Under the pieces are notes generated by a model. It had not been told where the DNA came from. It worked only from the letters and a program-made list of their open reading frames with translations, and searched no databases. From the NCBI GenBank assembly GCA_016705475.1, contig JADIYD010000012.1, forward strand, positions 1-64,000: a DNA stretch of 64,000 bases. The letters are read 5' to 3'. The translations under genes and the position numbers were made by a program. Origin of the DNA: Betaproteobacteria bacterium. Its GTDB lineage: Bacteria > Pseudomonadota > Gammaproteobacteria > Burkholderiales > Rhodocyclaceae. This document shows, piece by piece, positions 56,605 to 64,000 of the stretch. How positions within the stretch are numbered: the first letter of the stretch is position 1; each line of letters opens with the position of its first letter.

Positions 56605-56636
56605 TTTTTGGCTGTTTTTTCCGGTCGACCGCAGCA
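56603..56636 (-). repeat. Dispersed gene-end repeat, copy 4
   Basis: On the minus strand TGCTGCGGTCGACCGGAAAA, then AACAGCCAAAAATC. It lies between the convergent transporter gene and recN, 17 bases downstream of the recN stop and in its orientation, overlapping the transporter stop. Confidence 0.55.
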
Positions 56637-56652
56637 GGCAGCCTGATTGGCC

Positions 56653-58311
56653 TCAAGCCGGCAGGTGGAGCAGTTCCCGGGCGTGCTGGAGGGTGATCTC
56701 GGAAATTTCGACGCCACCGAGCATACGGGCAACCTCCTGAATCCGGCCATTGTCGTCGAGGGGCTGGATGGCGCTCAGCGTCACGCCGTCGCGCGTCGCC
56801 TTGCTGACCTGCCACTGCCAATTGGCCTGTGCCGCGACTTGCGGCAGGTGGGTGACGCAGAGGACTTGGCGTTCGCTGCCGAGTTCGCGCAACAGACGGC
56901 CGACGATTTCGGCAACGCCGCCCCCGATGCCGACATCAACCTCGTCGAAAATCAGCGTCGGCACGCTGGCTGAGCGCGAAGTGAGCACTTGTATCGCTAG
57001 GCTGATGCGCGACAGTTCGCCACCGGAGGCGACCTTGGCCATGGGTTTGGCTTCGTTGCCGGCCAGGCCGCCGATGCGAAATTCGATCTGTTCGAGGCCG
57101 TAAACAGCGCCATCGGCAACCGGCATCAGGGCGACTTCGAAGCGGCCGGAGGATAGCGCCAGTTGGCGCATGATTTCGCTGACTGCCTTGCCCATCTCGG
57201 TCGCCGCTTTCTTGCGGCCGGCCGAGAGTTTTTCGGCCTGTGCCAGATAATCCTTGCGGGCGGCGGCGACCTTCGTTTCCAGCGCCGCCAGATCAGCGGA
57301 CTCGTCGAGCTCGGCCAGACGCTGCCGCCAGCCGGCGAGCAAGCCGGGCAGCTCGGCGGGCTGGACGCGATATTTGCGCGAATGACTCATCACCGCATCC
57401 ATCCGGCGCTCGACCTGGGCCAGACGGGTCGGGTCGAGATCGGCCCGGTCGGCGTAGCGGCGCAGGGTGGACACGGCGTCGGACAACTCGGCCTGCACCG
57501 AGCCGATCAGCGCGGCAACTTCCGCCAGCGCCGGATCGTATTCGGCGAGATTGCCCAGTCGCGTCGCGACGCCGTCGATCTGACGTTCGCAGGCGGCATC
57601 GTCATCGGACAGCACAGCCAGCGCGTATTGCGCGCCTTCGATGAGGCTGGCAGCGTGGCCGAGACGACGGTGTTCGACGTCGAGCGTCGCCCATTCGTCG
57701 TCGCCAAAAGCCAGCGCATCGAGTTCGCCGATCTGCCATTGCAATTGCTCGCGTTCGCGTTGCAGCGAGTCGGCGCTTTCGCTGGCGGTGCGCAGCATTT
57801 GCTCGGCATCGCGCCAGATTTTCCAGTGAGCGGCGACTTCGCGCGCCTGCACGCTCAGACCGGCGTGGCTGTCGAGCAGCGCGCGCTGGGCTTCGGCCCG
57901 CAGCAGCGACTGGTGAGCGTGCTGACCATGAATATCGACCAGCCACTCGCTGACTTCGCGCAGTTGCTGAACGGTGGCCGGCGAGCCGTTGATGTAGGCG
58001 CGCGAACGGCCGCCGGCATCGACGACGCGGCGCAGCAGCAATTCATCGTCGCCGTCGAGGTCGTTGGCGCGCAGCCAGTCACTTACTTGTGGCAAGGCCA
58101 CGATATCGAAGGTGGCAGCGACTTCGGCCTTGTCGCAGCCAGAACGAACTACGCCGGCATCGGCGCGTTCGCCGAGAGCCAGCGCCAGAGCGTCGATCAA
58201 AATGGATTTGCCAGCCCCGGTTTCTCCGGTCAACGCCCCAAAACCGGCCAAAAACGACAGTTCCAGCCGGTCGACAATGACAAAGTCGCGAATCGTCAGA
58301 TGCTGCAGCAT
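56653..58311 (-). CDS. recN: DNA repair protein RecN
   Basis: 552 residues, SMC-like ATPase. Start taken at ATG 58311 (MLQHLTIRDFVIVDRLELSF); the longer frame upstream lies in nadK. Walker A GALTGETGAGKSILIDALAL, long coiled-coil arms in the middle, signature VASGGELSRISLAIQVL and Walker B LIFDEVDVGIGGGVAE. Functions in double-strand break repair. Its ATG shares a base with the nadK TGA. Confidence 0.96.
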   Translation of the reverse strand: MLQHLTIRDFVIVDRLELSFLAGFGALTGETGAGKSILIDALALALGERADAGVVRSGCDKAEVAATFDIVALPQVSDWLRANDLDGDDELLLRRVVDAGGRSRAYINGSPATVQQLREVSEWLVDIHGQHAHQSLLRAEAQRALLDSHAGLSVQAREVAAHWKIWRDAEQMLRTASESADSLQREREQLQWQIGELDALAFGDDEWATLDVEHRRLGHAASLIEGAQYALAVLSDDDAACERQIDGVATRLGNLAEYDPALAEVAALIGSVQAELSDAVSTLRRYADRADLDPTRLAQVERRMDAVMSHSRKYRVQPAELPGLLAGWRQRLAELDESADLAALETKVAAARKDYLAQAEKLSAGRKKAATEMGKAVSEIMRQLALSSGRFEVALMPVADGAVYGLEQIEFRIGGLAGNEAKPMAKVASGGELSRISLAIQVLTSRSASVPTLIFDEVDVGIGGGVAEIVGRLLRELGSERQVLCVTHLPQVAAQANWQWQVSKATRDGVTLSAIQPLDDNGRIQEVARMLGGVEISEITLQHARELLHLPA

Positions 58312-59222
58312 CAAGTACCTCGAGGCCGCTCGCTCCATTGCAGCTTCTGGCGCAGCATGGCGAAATAGCTGTAGCCCGGCGGGTGCAGGAAGCAGATGGC
58401 GTGTTCGGAGCGGCGCAGGCGGACGCAATCGCCGCGTTCGAGGTCGATCGTCACCTGACCGTCAAAGTGCACGCGGGCATCATCCGCATTGGCAATACGC
58501 AACTCGATGTCGGCGCTTTCGTTGACGATGATCGGCCTGTTGGTCAGCGCATGCGGGCAGAGCGGCACGAGTGCGATACCAGCCGTCGTCGGGTGGAGGA
58601 TGGGGCCGCCAGCCGACATCGAATAGGCCGTCGAGCCGGTCGGCGTCGAGACTATCAGGCCGTCGGAACGCAGGTTGTAGATGAATTCGCCGTCGATGAA
58701 CAGCTCGAATTCGATCATCCGGCCGATGGCGCCCTTATCGACGACGACATCGTTGAGCGCCAGGTTTTCGGCAATTTCCTTGCCGTCGCGCGTGACTTCG
58801 GCGGCCAGCAGCAGGCGATTTTCCTGGGTAAAACGGCCGTCGAGCAGATCATCCATGCAGGTCAGCAAGTCGTCGCGGGCGATGTCCGTCATGAACCCGA
58901 GGCGGCCCTGATTGACGCCGACCAGCGGCACACAATAACGAGCCAGGCGGCGCGCCGCGTTGAGCATGGTGCCGTCGCCGCCGAGCACGATCGCCAGATC
59001 GGCATGGGCGCCAATGTCGTTGAAACCGCAGGTCACCCACCGGGACAGATCGACTTTTTTGCCGATGTGCTCTGATGTTTCGCGCTCGATGAACACCGAT
59101 ACGCCGCGCTCATAAAGGTACTCGGCCAGACGACGCAGCGATTCGGCAATTTCCATACTGTGGTATTTGCCGACCAGGGCGATGGTCCGGGGATTGCGGG
59201 AGGAAGCGAAGCTTCTGTTCAT
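58311..59222 (-). CDS. nadK: NAD kinase
   Basis: 303 residues from ATG 59222 (MNRSFASSRNPRTIALVGKY); ATG 59240 is an alternative start, and neither has a strong ribosome site. Motifs: LAIVLGGDGTMLNAARRLAR (GGDG), VGVNQGRLGFMTDI, and LIVSTPTGSTAYSMSAGGPI. Makes NADP from NAD and ATP. Overlaps recN. Divergent from the thioesterase gene at 59329. Confidence 0.95.
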   Translation of the reverse strand: MNRSFASSRNPRTIALVGKYHSMEIAESLRRLAEYLYERGVSVFIERETSEHIGKKVDLSRWVTCGFNDIGAHADLAIVLGGDGTMLNAARRLARYCVPLVGVNQGRLGFMTDIARDDLLTCMDDLLDGRFTQENRLLLAAEVTRDGKEIAENLALNDVVVDKGAIGRMIEFELFIDGEFIYNLRSDGLIVSTPTGSTAYSMSAGGPILHPTTAGIALVPLCPHALTNRPIIVNESADIELRIANADDARVHFDGQVTIDLERGDCVRLRRSEHAICFLHPPGYSYFAMLRQKLQWSERPRGT

Positions 59223-59328
59223 GGAGTCGAATTCTTGCATAAAAACCGCGCCTTCGTGCCACCACACGCCACTGATTCGCCGGAAAAGCGCAGTAAGATG
59301 ATTTCCCCACCCTGAGCACAAATCCCCC

Positions 59329-59817
59329 ATGCAGCCTGCCACCCACCAACTCAGCATGACTGTCCTGATGACGCCGGACATGGCCAATTTTTCCGGCAAC
59401 GTCCATGGCGGCACCATCCTCAAGCTGCTCGATCAGGTCGCCTACGCGTGCGCAAGCCGCTATGCCGGCGAATATGTCGTCACCTTGTCGGTCGACCAGG
59501 TGATGTTCCGCCAGCCCATCCATGTCGGCGAACTGGTCACCTTTCTGGCCGCCGTCAATTACACCGGCCGAACCTCAATGGAAATTGGCGTCAAGGTGCT
59601 TACCGAAAACATTCGCGAACATAGCGTGCGTCACGCCAACAGCTGCTTTTTCACCATGGTGGCGGTCGATGAAAACGGCAAGGCGACCGGCGTGCCGCCG
59701 CTGGAACCAGCCACCGATGTTGAAAAACGCCGTTACCAGTCAGCCATGCTCCGGCGCGAACTGCGTCAGGAATTCGAAACGCGCAGCAAGGCACTGCATC
59801 CTGGCGGCCGGCAATAA
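59329..59817 (+). CDS. Acyl-CoA thioesterase (YciA-like, hotdog fold)
   Basis: 162 residues. Hotdog domain with FSGNVHGGTILKLLDQVAYA (Asp/Asn active-site helix), VVTLSVDQVMFRQPIHVGEL and NSCFFTMVAVDENGKATGVP; charged helix at the C-terminus. Hydrolyses acyl-CoA to free acid and CoA. Single gene, 42 bases before hrcA. Confidence 0.88.
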   Translation: MQPATHQLSMTVLMTPDMANFSGNVHGGTILKLLDQVAYACASRYAGEYVVTLSVDQVMFRQPIHVGELVTFLAAVNYTGRTSMEIGVKVLTENIREHSVRHANSCFFTMVAVDENGKATGVPPLEPATDVEKRRYQSAMLRRELRQEFETRSKALHPGGRQ

Positions 59818-59859
59818 TCCCCCTTCGCTGCCGCCCCGTTTTTTGTACAATCCTCAGCC

Positions 59860-60888
59860 ATGCTTGATGAACGCTCGCGCACCCTGCTGAAAGCCCTGGT
59901 CGAACACTATATTGCCGACGGGCAACCGGTCGGCTCGCGTGCGCTGTCCAAGTTTTCCGGCCTTGACCTGTCGCCGGCCACCATCCGCAACGTAATGGCG
60001 GACCTGGAAGAGGCCGGCTTCGTCGCCAGCCCGCACACGTCCGCCGGGCGCATTCCGACGGCGCGCGGCTACCGTCTGTTCGTCGATAGCCTGCTCACCG
60101 TGCAGCCGCTCGAAGCCCGACAGATGGGCGAGATGAAAGAATCGCTGCATGGCCTGCCGAACAACCAGATCATCGCCAGCGCCTCGCAACTGCTCTCCAG
60201 CCTGTCGAACTTTGCCGGCGTCGTCATCGCCCCCCGCCGTCAAGCCAGCCGCATTCGGCAGATCGAGTTTCTCAATCTCTCGGAAAAACGCATCCTGCTC
60301 ATCATCGTCACCACCGACGGCGACGTGCAAAACCGCATCGTGACGACGGACAAGGCCTATTCGCCATCCGAACTGGTCAGCGCCGCCAATTACCTGACGC
60401 AAAATTTCGCCGGCCTCGATTTCGAGCAGATTCGCCAGCGTCTCGCCAGCGAAATCCAGAAATTGCGCGAAGACATCAAGCCGCTCATGGCCCTCGCGCT
60501 CGATGCCGGCGATGCGGCAATGGCCGATAACTCCGCCCCCTACGTCATCTCCGGTGAGCGCAACCTGCTCGACGTCGAGGAGCTGTCGTCAAACATGAAG
60601 CGTCTGCGCGAACTGTTCGATCTCTTCGAGCAGCGTTCCAGCCTGGTTCGCCTGCTCGACATCTCGCATCGTGCCGAGGGTGTGCAGATTTTCATCGGCG
60701 GCGAATCGGGCATCGCACCGCTCGACGAATGCAGCGTCATCGCAGCGCCGTACAGCGTCGATGGCCGCATCGTCGGCTCGGTCGGCGTCATCGGCCCGAC
60801 CCGCATGGCCTACGAACGCGTCATCCCCATCGTCGACATCACCGCCCGCCTGCTTTCCAGCGCACTTTCCTACAAGACCGACAACTAA
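59860..60888 (+). CDS. hrcA: Heat-inducible transcription repressor HrcA
   Basis: 342 residues. N-terminal winged helix (LLKALVEHYIADGQPVGSRA, LSKFSGLDLSPATIRNVMAD, LEEAGFVASPHTSAGRIPTA) and GAF-like dimer domain (VQIFIGGESGIAPLDECSVI, GSVGVIGPTRMAYERVIPIV). Represses groE/dnaK via CIRCE elements; no CIRCE copy is seen upstream. Its stop overlaps the hemH start (TAATG). Confidence 0.96.
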   Translation: MLDERSRTLLKALVEHYIADGQPVGSRALSKFSGLDLSPATIRNVMADLEEAGFVASPHTSAGRIPTARGYRLFVDSLLTVQPLEARQMGEMKESLHGLPNNQIIASASQLLSSLSNFAGVVIAPRRQASRIRQIEFLNLSEKRILLIIVTTDGDVQNRIVTTDKAYSPSELVSAANYLTQNFAGLDFEQIRQRLASEIQKLREDIKPLMALALDAGDAAMADNSAPYVISGERNLLDVEELSSNMKRLRELFDLFEQRSSLVRLLDISHRAEGVQIFIGGESGIAPLDECSVIAAPYSVDGRIVGSVGVIGPTRMAYERVIPIVDITARLLSSALSYKTDN

Positions 60889-61990
60889 TGCCCCGTTTTC
60901 TCCCCGAGCCGCCGCATCGTCATGGCAACGCGGCCAGTACCGCAGTCGTCCTGGTCAATCTTGGTACGCCGGATGCGCCGACCGCGCCGGCCCTCCGGCG
61001 CTATCTCAAACAGTTTTTGTCCGACCCGCGCGTCGTGGAGATTCCGAAGCCCATCTGGTGGCTGATCCTCAACGGCATCATCCTCAACATCCGGCCAAAG
61101 AAGTCGGCGGCCAAGTACGCCAGCGTCTGGATGCCGGAAGGCTCCCCGCTGCGCGTGCATACCGAGCGCCAGGCCAAGCTGCTCAAGGGCCTGATCGGCC
61201 AGCGCGGCCATCACGTGACCGTCACCTGGGCCATGCGCTACGGATCGCCGTCGATTCCCGACACCCTCGCCCACCTCAAGGCTGAAGGGCACAACCGCAT
61301 TCTGGTCGTGCCGATGTATCCGCAATACGCGGCGAGCACGACGGCAACGGTCGTCGACGATGCCTGCAACTGGCTGACGAAAATCCGCAACCAGCCGGAA
61401 ATGCGCTTCACGCGCAATTTCCACGACCACGACGGCTACATTGGCGCGCTCGAGCAGACGGTACGCAAGCACTGGCAGACGAATGGTGCGCTCGGCGAAA
61501 ATGACCGGCTGCTCATCAGTTTTCACGGCCTGCCCAAGCGCAGCCTGACCCTCGGCGATCCGTATTTCTGCGAATGTCACAGGACTGGCCGCCTGCTCGC
61601 CGAACGCCTGAACCTCAAGCCAGAACAATTCCAGATCTGTTTCCAGTCGCGTTTCGGGAAAGCCGAATGGTTGCAACCCTACACCGCGCCGACACTAGAA
61701 GAATGGGGCAAAAAAGGCATCCGCCGGGTCGACATCATTTGCCCGGGATTCGTCGCCGACTGCCTTGAAACACTGGAAGAAATCGCCCAGGAAGGCCGCG
61801 ACGACTTTCTCAAGGCGGGCGGCAAGGAGTACCACTACATTCCGGCACTCAACGAAAACGACGACTGGACAAAACGCTGGCTGACATCGTCGAAAGCCAC
61901 CTGGCCGGCTGGCCGACCAAGACCGCCGTTGATCCGAAGGCACTCGAAACCTCCGCCCGGCAAGCCATCAAATTCGGCGCCCGCTCTTGA
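60888..61990 (+). CDS. hemH: Ferrochelatase (one frame break)
   Basis: About 367 residues after correction. Inserts Fe2+ into protoporphyrin IX. Motifs: TAVVLVNLGTPDAPTAPALR, VTVTWAMRYGSPSIPDTLAH, VVPMYPQYAASTTATVVDDA, LLISFHGLPKRSLTLGDPY (active-site His), and ICPGFVADCLETLEEIA. Near 61870 (after NDDWTK) one base is missing; correction restores ALADIVESHLAGWPTKTAVD and an end IKFGARS at TGA 61988-61990. The uncorrected frame runs on into trxC. Overlaps hrcA by one base. Confidence 0.92.
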
Positions 61991-62041
61991 AATCCGGCAT
62001 CGGGGCCAAATATCAGGAGCATCTGATACCAGGAGTTACCG

Positions 62042-62488
62042 ATGCCTGAAGAAAGCCTGCACGTCGTCTGTCCGCACTGTTCCACGGTCAACCGGATTTT
62101 TGGCCAGAAATTGAAAGCTGCGCCGAACTGCGGCCAGTGCAAACAGCCGCTATTTATCGGTGAGCCGACCGAACTGACCGCCGCCAACTTCGACTGCCAT
62201 ATCTCGCGCAACGACCTGCCCGTCGTCGTCGATTTCTGGGCGCCGTGGTGCGGCCCCTGCCGGCAGATGGCCCCGAATTTCCATCAGGCCGCAATTGATC
62301 TCGAGCCCTTTGCCCGGCTGGTCAAGGTCGACACCGAAGCCGAGCAGCAACTGGCCGCACGCTTCAATATCCGCAGCATTCCAACCCTGGCCATCTTCAA
62401 GAACGGCCGCGAGATCGCCCGCCAGAGCGGCGCACTTGACCTCGGCTCGCTAAAACGCTGGATACAACCACATCTTCACCAGCCTTGA
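62042..62488 (+). CDS. trxC: Thioredoxin 2 (zinc-binding thioredoxin TrxC)
   Basis: 148 residues. N-terminal zinc finger CPHC (10-13) and CGQC (30-33), then a thioredoxin domain with DFWAPWCGPCRQM (C70, C73) and the cis-Pro loop SIPTLAIFKNG. Reduces disulfides in the cytoplasm and in E. coli is induced by OxyR. AGGAG precedes ATG 62042. The 51-base gap from hemH suggests possible cotranscription. Confidence 0.95.
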   Translation: MPEESLHVVCPHCSTVNRIFGQKLKAAPNCGQCKQPLFIGEPTELTAANFDCHISRNDLPVVVDFWAPWCGPCRQMAPNFHQAAIDLEPFARLVKVDTEAEQQLAARFNIRSIPTLAIFKNGREIARQSGALDLGSLKRWIQPHLHQP

Positions 62489-62851
62489 GTCCGCCGCCCG
62501 GCCACCCCGCCAAGCCCCCCCAGCACGGTCGACGTGAGCCTCGGTGAAGTCGGCCGCAAGCAGCCGAAGATGGCCTTGAAAAATTTAGGGGGTACAACAT
62601 TTGCGCAGCTGTCGCTGCGGACACCTGACAAAATTGGCAACGGCATATGCCGTTCATTCGGCTATAACAAGCTTGGCCAACCCCGGAAGATCCCCGTAAA
62701 TACGGCATTTGACGACAAAAACAGATTGAACGGCCAACCGGGTAAATTCGCACTTATGGAATTTTTTTGCGTTAAGTTGATCCGGCTGGCACAATCCGCC
62801 AAGTAGCCTGACCGCCTGACTGAAAATTGCGTCAGCACCTTGAGGAACAAT
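62489..62851. promoter_or_regulatory. Intergenic region with a perfect 16-base palindrome
   Basis: 363 bases between trxC and the chemoreceptor. AACGGCATATGCCGTT at 62639-62654 is a perfect palindrome and a plausible operator or small hairpin. A short plus-strand open frame (62534-62806) has no family resemblance or ribosome site and I do not call it. GAGGA at 62842-62846 serves the chemoreceptor. Nothing else recognised. Confidence 0.4.
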
Positions 62852-64000
62852 ATGCCACGCATCGCCGATTTGAAGATATGGATCCGCCTGACGGCGGCCA
62901 TCTGGGTTGTACTGGCCATCATCTGGGCCGGCGCTATTGTCTGGACCACGCAGGTCAATCGGGACACGGCGATCCTGCAAGCCCAGGATTTCTCGAAGAG
63001 CATCCACGAAATGACCATGGCCGGCCTGACCGGCATGATGATTACCGGCACCGTTGGCCAGCGCGAGGTTTTCCTCGATCAGATCGAGCAGCTTTCGGTT
63101 ATCAAGGATCTGGTCGTCGCGCGCAGCGACGCCGTGGTCAAGCTGTACGGCCCCGACACCAAGAGCAAGCGTCCGCTCGACGCTCTGGAAACCCAAGTGA
63201 TGGCCAGCGGCACCCCGTACATGGCTGTGGAGTCCGCCAACGGCAGCTCCTTCCTGCACGTCATCAACCCGACCAAGGCCTCAAAAAACTATCTCGGCAA
63301 GGATTGCCTCGTCTGTCACCAGGTCCCGGAAGGCACCGTTCTGGGGGTTGTCAGCATGAAGGTTTCGCTTGATTCCGTGGAGGCGCAGGTCGCAGCCTTC
63401 CGCATCAAGATCGCCGGCGTCGCGCTGGCTGCGCTGGGTGCCCTGCTCGTCATCATCTACCTGATCACGAATCATTTCGTCAGCAAGCCGCTCGAAGCCA
63501 TGCGCAAAGGCCTCGCCGACATCGCCCGCGGCGAGGGTGACCTGACGCGCCGGCTCGACGTCAGGGGCAACGATGAAGTGGGCCAGTCCGCGCAGGTTTT
63601 CAATGAAATGATGGAAAACTTCAACCAGCTGGTTCGTCAGGTCCGCGACTCCGCCAGCCAGGTCTCCGCCCGCGTTGCCGCGCTCTCCGACAGCGCCGAC
63701 CGCGTCACGCAGAGTTCGCATCAGCAGAATGAGAAGTCCAACCAGGCAGCGGCAGCGGTCGAACAACTCGTCTCCAGCATATCTTCAATCGCCCAGAGCG
63801 CTGCACACGTCCAGCACCAGTCGCAGGATAGTCTGGCCCGCGCCACCGAAGGCAGCCGCAACCTCAACGTGTTGTTAGGTGAAATGAACGTGGTCGAGCA
63901 CGCCGTCAAGGAAATGGCGGACTCGGTAAATAACTTCGTCAAGAACACCGAAGCCATCACGGCAATGACCCGTGAAGTCAAGGACATCGCCGAACAAACC
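62852..64000 (+). CDS. Methyl-accepting chemotaxis protein with a periplasmic c-type heme motif (partial)
   Basis: 383 residues seen, open at the window edge. Membrane helix 1 at about 11-33, periplasmic domain about 34-184, helix 2 about 185-207 (IAGVALAALGALLVIIYLIT), HAMP (VSKPLEAMRKGLADIARGEG, DLTRRLDV, NDEVGQSAQVFNEMMENFNQ), then the start of the helical signalling domain. The periplasmic domain contains KDCLVCHQVPEG (C152, C155, H156), a CxxCH covalent heme site, so this is probably a redox- or O2/NO-sensing receptor like the heme-c chemoreceptors of Geobacter. GAGGA lies 6 bases before ATG 62852. Confidence 0.9.
   Translation, partial: MPRIADLKIWIRLTAAIWVVLAIIWAGAIVWTTQVNRDTAILQAQDFSKSIHEMTMAGLTGMMITGTVGQREVFLDQIEQLSVIKDLVVARSDAVVKLYGPDTKSKRPLDALETQVMASGTPYMAVESANGSSFLHVINPTKASKNYLGKDCLVCHQVPEGTVLGVVSMKVSLDSVEAQVAAFRIKIAGVALAALGALLVIIYLITNHFVSKPLEAMRKGLADIARGEGDLTRRLDVRGNDEVGQSAQVFNEMMENFNQLVRQVRDSASQVSARVAALSDSADRVTQSSHQQNEKSNQAAAAVEQLVSSISSIAQSAAHVQHQSQDSLARATEGSRNLNVLLGEMNVVEHAVKEMADSVNNFVKNTEAITAMTREVKDIAEQT

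Noticed and set aside
62534..62806. 90-codon open frame between trxC and the chemoreceptor
   Set aside because: No ribosome site, no recognisable family, and it contains the perfect palindrome; treated as non-coding.
1..64000. CRISPR arrays, insertion sequences, phage genes
   Set aside because: No direct-repeat/spacer array, transposase motif, terminal inverted repeats or phage structural gene found anywhere in the window.

Overview
The window reads as a chromosomal piece of a facultatively anaerobic betaproteobacterium of the Rhodocyclaceae (Dechloromonas / Accumulibacter-like). The evidence is the gene content (soluble HoxFUYH hydrogenase, PHA synthase, oxygen-binding di-iron protein, c-heme chemoreceptor, class II ribonucleotide reductase) and typical betaproteobacterial gene orders (ftsH-folP-glmM-tpiA-secG-tRNA-Leu-nuoA-N; dapB/carA/carB/greA; fur next to bamE; nadK-recN; hrcA-hemH). 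The genus is inference.

Layout. 1-8.4 kb holds recognisable genes broken by many small frame breaks: start of a hemerythrin-like gene, an oxygen-binding di-iron (ODP) protein, phaC, a beta-CASP RNase-type metallo-hydrolase, a universal stress protein, an unrecognised gene, comB, and an AT-rich STAS-like/HATPase protein. 8.7-13.9 kb is the hoxFUYHW operon (minus strand), with single-base frame breaks in four of its five genes. 14.1-18.8 kb (plus) carries fabI, a kinase-like/dual-specificity-phosphatase-like overlapping pair, maoC-pta and ackA. 19.0-21.9 kb is nrdJ behind a pair of NrdR boxes. 22.1-24.3 kb is an ECF sigma factor, a membrane protein likely to be its anti-sigma factor, and a secreted protein. 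24.4-24.9 kb is a NUDIX hydrolase.

25.0-39.5 kb is the complete 14-gene complex I operon nuoA-N (minus), preceded by tRNA-Leu(GAG), secG, tpiA, glmM, folP and ftsH in the same direction, then rlmE divergent from yhbY. 46-51.5 kb has a DUF4149-like membrane protein, greA, carB and carA; a hybrid histidine kinase sits between carA and dapB. 55-64 kb has bamE/fur, a GDT1-family transporter, recN-nadK, an acyl-CoA thioesterase, hrcA-hemH (hemH with one frame break), trxC and the start of a chemoreceptor with a CxxCH heme-c motif, cut off by the window edge.

How it works together: the left third looks like a low-oxygen/fermentative and PHA-linked set (H2 and NAD(P)H turnover by Hox, acetyl-phosphate/ATP by Pta-AckA, PHA synthesis, stress protein, O2-binding proteins). 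TGC-rich palindromes at 4892, 14022 and 16138 may tie its parts to one regulator. The rest is mainly respiratory and housekeeping. The density of single-base frame breaks, several in homopolymers and with otherwise conserved protein sequence, points to consensus errors in a draft assembly more than to decay.

Most unusual items: the kinase-like/phosphatase-like pair with overlapping stop and start; a promoter at 16133 with a CTGC-N3-GCAG palindrome in its spacer; a short repeat found four times, always downstream of a gene and in the gene's orientation; terminators pressed against the folP and greA start codons; and the c-heme chemoreceptor.
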